Source: Gigaspora margarita
Taxonomy: Eukaryota > Glomeromycota > Glomeromycetes > Diversisporales > Gigasporaceae
NCBI GenBank assembly: GCA_009809945.1
Contig: WTPW01000350.1
Location: 203,146 to 267,145, forward strand
Length of the DNA stretch: 64,000 nucleotides
Reading direction: 5' to 3'
Positions 59,140 to 64,000 of the stretch are shown piece by piece (the stretch's first letter is position 1; every line of letters starts with the position of its first letter). The translations under genes were made by a program, and so were the position numbers. The notes beneath the pieces were generated by a model, which saw only the letters and a list, made by a program, of their open reading frames with translations, did no database searches and was not told the origin of the DNA.

Positions 59140-59786
59140 TCATTTAAATTTTCTCCTCGCAGATAGTCTTAACTTTTCTCGCCTTCGAGCCGTCTCTTCT
59201 TTTAAACGCTCAATCTATAAAATACACATGTTAAAAATTAATCTATTATAAACAATAACTTAATGTTACTATGATTCATACCTTTGCTTGCGTTGACTCT
59301 TCGGTAAAGACATTTTTTCTTGTCTGCTTCGCAACTCTCTCACTTTCCTCTAAATCTATTTAAAAAAAAAAAACTTGTGAATAAAAAATAGCGACGACTT
59401 AGAATATAAAAAAAGATCAGCACCTTCTTTCATAAGTCTTCGCTTTGCATCAAAAGCATCAGTTCTCTTTTTAGCTGCAATACGAGCTTTATATGTATTA
59501 TCATATTCTAGCTTTTTTTGTGGATCCGTTAAAGTTTGATATGCCTTTGAGATTTTATGAAATGATCTTGTAGCTGTAGTATGTAAATTCTTGATAAGTC
59601 AGAATAAGAAACAAAATCGGGAAGAAACAAAATTCTTGACAAACCTTCTTCTATATTGTTTGGGTTTTTATCTGGATGATATTTTACGGCTTGACGACGA
59701 TAAGCTTTATCGATATCTTCCTTTACACTATTATAATTAACACCCAAAAGTTCATAATAATCTATAAACTGGTCTTCAGAGTTCAT
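59140..59786 (-). CDS. DNAJC17/Cwf23-like J-domain protein, C-terminally truncated
   Basis: Four exons fit consensus splicing: 59645-59786, 59424-59573, 59282-59355 and 59140-59214. The introns are 71, 68 and 67 bp, and the joined frame is 146 codons. Residues 10-75 are a J-domain: [28 protein letters not shown] with the HPD motif, and [20 protein letters not shown]. After it come [20 protein letters not shown] and a charged helix ([14 protein letters not shown]), the order seen in DNAJC17. DNAJC17 proteins act with the spliceosome. J-domains stimulate Hsp70. The family usually continues into an RRM, which is missing. The frame stops after ARRKFK. A +1 reading of the same bases gives [11 protein letters not shown], suggesting a frameshift near 59160. 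It may be a damaged duplicate. It is head to head with the farnesyltransferase relic. Confidence 0.75.
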
Positions 59787-59956
59787 TATTAATTAAAGTG
59801 TGAGATATGGTTATGGTTATGCCCCGAAATTTTTATATTTATTGGAGGTGGCCTAAAGCGGAGCATAATCACGTGCCGAATGTGATGATTGGTAACTACC
59901 CCTTCATATAAAATCTGAACATTCACGGATGACTAAAACCGCATCATTGAATAGCC
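59787..59956. promoter_or_regulatory. Divergent intergenic region between the J-domain gene and the farnesyltransferase relic
   Basis: 170 bp separate the two divergent starts. It is GC-richer than most of the window and contains aatcacgtgccg (CACGTG) near 59868 and a gtgatgattgg motif. A shared promoter is inferred from layout only. Confidence 0.4.
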
Positions 59957-61516
59957 ATGACGGATATTTAAAGGATCCAACCTCTACAGAGGTGTATCAA
60001 CCATCGGTAATTACTATAGCAATTTTTAGGAACTAAAGAGGCATACGATTTAATTGATAAATATTATTATTATTACCCGTTGCTAATGTCAAAACGCTTA
60101 TTTATTCTTTATATATCAACCCTTTTAGAGAAAATCTTTATAAATGGCTTATGAAATTAAAACAACCTGATGGTTCGTTTATGGTGAAGTTGATATCCGG
60201 TAATATACTAATAAAATTGCTTTTTATAAACGTTAATATTGATGCAACTTTTTTTTTTTACACAACAGTAGTACATATTATTGGTGTTCTTGCTTCGTCT
60301 ACCTTAACTAATTTGATCACACCAGAATTAATTGCTGGGGCAGCTGATTGGATAAGGAGGCACATATTTGACATAGATTAAACTCTTAGATTTATTTCTT
60401 TGATCAATGTTTAACATAATCACTTAATTCAGGTGGCGGGCTTTTGATGGGGGAATTGGTGGTGAACCAGGTCTCGAAGCGCATGGTAGGTACGCGTTTT
60501 ATGGCCTTGCTGCGATGAAAATACTTGTTAAAACTGATTTGTTAGACGTTCCATCACTTTTTGTAGGTGACTCGCAACGTTCATATATTATATTTTATAA
60601 TAAATATTGAATTTACCAACTTTGGTTTATTATTTAGCGTTGGGCTTCTTCTCTTCAAATTCAACTTGAAGGTGGTTTCCAAGGTCGACCAAATAAATTA
60701 GTAGATGGTTGTTATTCTTTTTGGGTTGGTCCTATTTTAGAAGCTATTATGACACGACAACAACTAAAAAAAAAATGATGCAAACTGCAAAGAGCTTGAT
60801 GAATATATTGGTATGTATACCAAATCGATTACAGTATTGGATAATTAAAAGAATTATACTTCGTAAATAGTGCTTTAACATATATTATTATATGATTATA
60901 TTTGGTCAGCTCAGCCCTTATTCGATAGAGGTATTTGTCTTATTTTTTTTTGTTTTTACAAATTAAAACGCTTATGTACTAAAACATTTAAAATTTTACA
61001 GAAGCACTCAAGAATATCTTTTGATAGCTTGTCAACATCATAAGGGTGGACTAATTGATAAGCCAAAACGAAACCCGGATTAATATCATACTTGTTATTG
61101 TTTAAGCAGTCTATCGATCTCACAACACCATGTAATTTATGACTTTGAAAAAGCTGCATTTTTAAATAGGAGCTTAAATGCCGGTGACAGATATTTGCTG
61201 TGGTCAGAAGATAAAACAAAATTTTAGTTTGGGTGATCCTAGTAACGTTGTGGTACGTTGACAATACACATTTATTTCAGTTTTATAATTGCTGGTTAAA
61301 GCTATAAATTTTTATCATATTTCCTGGAATGCTACGCATCCTATTCATAATGTAATTATACCAAAGGCTAAAAAAATGATTGAATATTTTCGTGAAAAAC
61401 CTTTACTACCTTTAAGGAAATTGATTTATATTACTAAAAGCTTGTATTTAGTTATCCTGATATCAACTTTAAATAATTTGCTTTTTACGTCATATAAACC
61501 ATATGGATTTTATTAA
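59957..61516 (+). pseudogene. Protein farnesyltransferase beta-subunit gene, decayed copy with introns
   Basis: The beta subunit of CaaX farnesyltransferase binds zinc and the prenyl substrate. Recognisable pieces in order are a leader piece (DGYLKDPTSTEVYQPS, near 59960) and KWLMKLKQPDGSFMV (60135). Then come YGEVDIR, LTNLITPELIAGAADWIRR (60300-60360) and FDGGIGGEPGLEAHG (60440). Then come RWASSLQIQLEGG and FQGRPNKLVDGCYSFW (60640-60730), EYLLIACQHHKGGLIDKP (61010), YHTCYCLSSLSISQHHV and FLNRSLNAGDRYLLWSEDK. The last is HPIHNV, then KAKKMIEYF (61340-61400). The Asp and Cys of LVDGCY and the His of YHTCY, the expected zinc ligands, are still visible. Introns remain (for example 60565-60637, GTAGGT to TTTAG), so this is not a processed copy. 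Several frameshifts and stops occur. The LDASRPW region is missing. One intron shows GC instead of GT at its donor. Confidence 0.75.
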
Positions 61517-62117
61517 TAAGACAAAAGGAAATATTTACAGTACAATTTTTTTTTAAAATTTATTTTATATACAATATAAAATACAAATATATTTTTATCG
61601 AGAGGACTCATTGTTTACGTGGTTTTTGATACATCTTATAGGATAAACGTACATTTTTGGGAACATCAATACTATAAATTTAATAAATTTTAAAATTTAA
61701 CACGGAGACTTGTCATTTTTCTCGTTTTTATTTTTGCTCTAAAATATTATAAAATAAAAAAAGGAGAGTTAGTATAAAAATACTAAAAAGACAATCAACT
61801 CGGTGAATACAACAGATATATAAAGTTCTCCCGATACTTTATATAAATATATTCCACACTTTCAATGCCGAATATTCTTGATTAATTTCACGCTTCGTAG
61901 AAATATTATCGAAGAATATTACTGATGCCCTTGGTCTGCCAAAAACACCAGTCCTCGTAGCATATTGATATGATTTCAAACGATTCGTAAAAATCATATA
62001 AATGCCAAGTGAACCCTATTCGTAACGTATTACGGAATTCATAACGCCTTATGTATCTCAAATGTTGGTATGAAAATATTTTAGAACGTTAGGTGAGCAA
62101 TTGAAAGTGTGTAAATA
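61517..62117. other. Stretch without a supported gene
   Basis: Sequence less AT-skewed than most, with gtctgccaaaaacaccagtc near 61936. That resembles part of the tandem unit that follows. No frame is convincing. Confidence 0.4.
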
Positions 62118-62340
62118 TTAATACTTTTTTAAAAACAGTTCAAGGAATGTTCATAACAAATCCTCAATTAGGATAAGTAGACCTCGAATCTGCTAAAAAA
62201 AATATTAGTTGCGACACAATAACGTTATCGATACTTTTTAAAAACAGTTCGAAAAAATTCATAACTAATCCCTCCTGCAGGACCAGTAGACCTCAAGTCT
62301 GCCAAAAAAAGTATTTGGTTTCGACACATTAACATTAACT
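62118..62340. repeat. ~110-bp tandem duplication
   Basis: Two diverged units each contain actttttaaaaacagttc, then ttcataac-aatcc, then agtagacctc-a-tctgc and a cgacaca-taac phrase. Possibly a third partial unit lies at 61920-61960. Confidence 0.7.
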
Positions 62341-62528
62341 GATACTTACTTTTTTGCATTGCGTGCTTCAATGTTTGCTTTTTAAATCACGTGCTTAAAT
62401 TGTCTTTGAAATAAAAAAAGACGGGCAATATGAGTAAATAAAATAATATCACATTTTCTTTAAAATAAATAATAATACACAGGCAATTAGTAAATAAAAA
62501 AAACAGAAATACCGGTATTGTACGTCAT

Positions 62529-62920
62529 GTGCCGAAAATTGCAGATCAAAACAAAGGTAATCATTGGTTTAAAATTGGGGTTGGTGCTTACGATCAGTGT
62601 TATAAATTCAAAAAATTTTTATTCGCGCAGACGCAAAAAAAAAACGCACAAAAAAAAAATTTTATACGCGCGTTATATATACGAGGAACCCTGATATCTG
62701 ATATACGCGCAAATTTAAATCTATGTGCGCTGCGCCTACTGCGCGAATCCAATTTACATCACTGCTTACGATATGGTTAGACGTTAGAGTGTATATTAGT
62801 AAAATCACCCAAGGAAAACTCTTTGTTAGTGCACGAAAAGTGGTTTCTTATACCAACTTTTGCGAAATAAAACGATGTTTGACAAAAGCGACGTTTGTTT
62901 TGATCTGCAATTTCCGGCAC
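62529..62920. mobile_element. 392-bp MITE with 'gtgccg' ends
   Basis: The ends gtgccgaaaattgcagatca and (complement of right) gtgccggaaattgcagatca are followed by aaacaaa on both sides. The interior is unusually rich in gcgc (acgcgcgtt, tgtgcgctgcgcctactgcg). No clear target duplication was found. The two frames inside are not called genes. Confidence 0.75.
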
Positions 62921-63252
62921 CAGCAGTCAGAGACACGGAAATTGTGATTAAACTAAAGTGTGATTAAACTAAATCGCACTAAATCACATAATCTTACATC
63001 TTATTTTTAATGTCAGACGAATTCGTTTTATGTTCTCAATAGAATGTTATTAGCTTGATTTGATCTGTATATTTGATTATTATAAAAACTGATTATAATA
63101 GAACCGAACGAACTAATTGCATAGTACAGTAGATCTTTAAAATGCGAAAATTTTAATTTTAGTAGTATGTTAAAGTGCGAAATAAAATTTCTAGTAGTTA
63201 TTGAAAAGCGAATAAATGTATCTATGAAATAAATTACAATAAATTGCTAGTA

Positions 63253-63352
63253 GTGCGAAATAAATTAAAGTGCGAAATAAATTAAAGTGCGAAATAAATT
63301 AAAGTGCGAAATAAATTAAAGTGTGAAATAAATTAAAGTGCGAAATAAATTA
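63253..63352. repeat. 17-bp minisatellite, six copies
   Basis: The unit gtgcgaaataaattaaa is repeated six times with one base change (gtgtgaaa). Scattered 'agtgcgaa' and 'tgagcgcag' words continue on both sides from 62950 to 63560. Confidence 0.9.
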
Positions 63353-63359
63353 TGATAGT

Positions 63360-64000
63360 TGAGCGCAGTTTAATATATTAGTTGAGCGCACTTTTAAAAA
63401 ATTTAAACCGGAACAATGTTTAAAAAAATGCAGATCAGTGTTAATTGAGTGCAGTATTTGAAAATTTGGATGTTTTTTTTTTTGCCTAAGTAAAAAAAAC
63501 ATTAAATCGCACTTTTAATTTTTTTTTGATCATTAGCAAATCGCATATCGCACGCATAATACAAATTCTTATCGCATAAATTCCATGTCCGTGACAATTA
63601 ACCATTTTTGCATTTTAAGCAGATCGACCTAAATTTAGGGTTGGGATAGTGCCAGAGCTAGGCCGGCATTAAGCAATAATACCAGTCAACTATACTATCA
63701 TAACGAAAATATCCAGTTAAAACACCGTGATTATTAAAAATTAGTTGGTATAATGATAACAATCAGTACATATGCACAAAAATTTATAAGTAAATTAGGT
63801 CACAAAAATTCTGATCAAATAATCATGTGAAGATTTTTGCCTTTTTGCCCATATGTCATATGGGCAACTTTACTTAGTACGTGGCTACCATTTATTAGTA
63901 AAATTTTGGGCTATTCTCTGTTCACCAGTATTGCGAGTTGCCAGGATCGATGTCACACTGCCACAGATGCCGCAGCATCTAATTCACCATTTTGTCAGAT
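63360..64000. other. Window end without a supported gene
   Basis: Contains 'gcgcact'-type words to 63560 and a short perfect hairpin (gcccatatgtcatatgggc at 63848-63866). A more GC-balanced tail follows (ggatcgatgtcacactgcca) whose nature cannot be judged at the edge. Confidence 0.4.

Noticed and set aside
62529-62947. Two frames rich in Lys/Arg
   Set aside because: They fall inside the gtgccg-ended MITE and shift with its internal simple repeats.

Overview
This is a very AT-rich eukaryotic window packed with repeats. Several features point to an arbuscular mycorrhizal fungus (Glomeromycotina, Rhizophagus-like). They include short 67-101 bp GT-AG introns in the few real genes, a decayed NYN-domain gene and decayed fungal DDE, Plavaka-type and hAT transposases of kinds common in that group. 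Small non-autonomous inverted-repeat elements are also extremely dense. The organism is inferred from family resemblance, not proven.

Host genes are few. A DNAJC17/Cwf23-like J-domain gene (59140-59786, minus, four exons) lies head to head with a decayed, intron-containing protein farnesyltransferase beta-subunit gene (59957-61516, plus). A clean two-exon gene for a small, probably secreted cysteine-containing protein is at 34885-35276. A NYN-domain relic lies at 38411-39300, a coiled-coil relic at 4721-5155 and an Asn-rich relic at 31117-32733. Nearly all other long open frames are low-complexity or fall inside repeats.

Mobile DNA explains most of the rest. A Plavaka-type transposase relic runs on the minus strand from about 26010 to 18740. 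It is interrupted by a 4-kb non-autonomous hAT element and three small elements. A 3.86-kb hAT element (50155-54010) keeps its ends, its 8-bp target duplication and a decayed transposase. It sits inside a tRNA-headed SINE. Five SINE copies show three different tRNA-like heads, and four of them carry related bodies. About 30 small inverted-repeat elements can be sorted by target duplication: 8 bp (hAT-like), TWA (PIF/Harbinger-like), TA (mariner-like) and TTAA (piggyBac-like). Many are nested, so relative ages can be read.

Three layers stand out. First, a unit of about 11 kb (32880-43877) is bounded by inverted arms of about 1.4 kb and encloses the small secreted-protein gene and the NYN relic. 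Second, there are very long foldback palindromes, two of which are 905-bp twins 40 kb apart. Third, telomere-like TTAGGG runs recur near the middle of unrelated inverted-repeat elements.

Layout: 1-4200 direct-repeat array with a retroposed insert; 4200-9400 coiled-coil relic and repeat family X; 9400-18700 SINEs and small elements; 18740-26010 nested Plavaka relic; 26010-32880 SINE, family X element and Asn-rich relic; 32880-43877 the 11-kb unit; 43885-49700 DDE relic and palindromes; 49900-54400 hAT in SINE; 54700-58600 small elements and foldbacks; 59100-61500 J-domain and farnesyltransferase locus; 61500-64000 tandem repeats.
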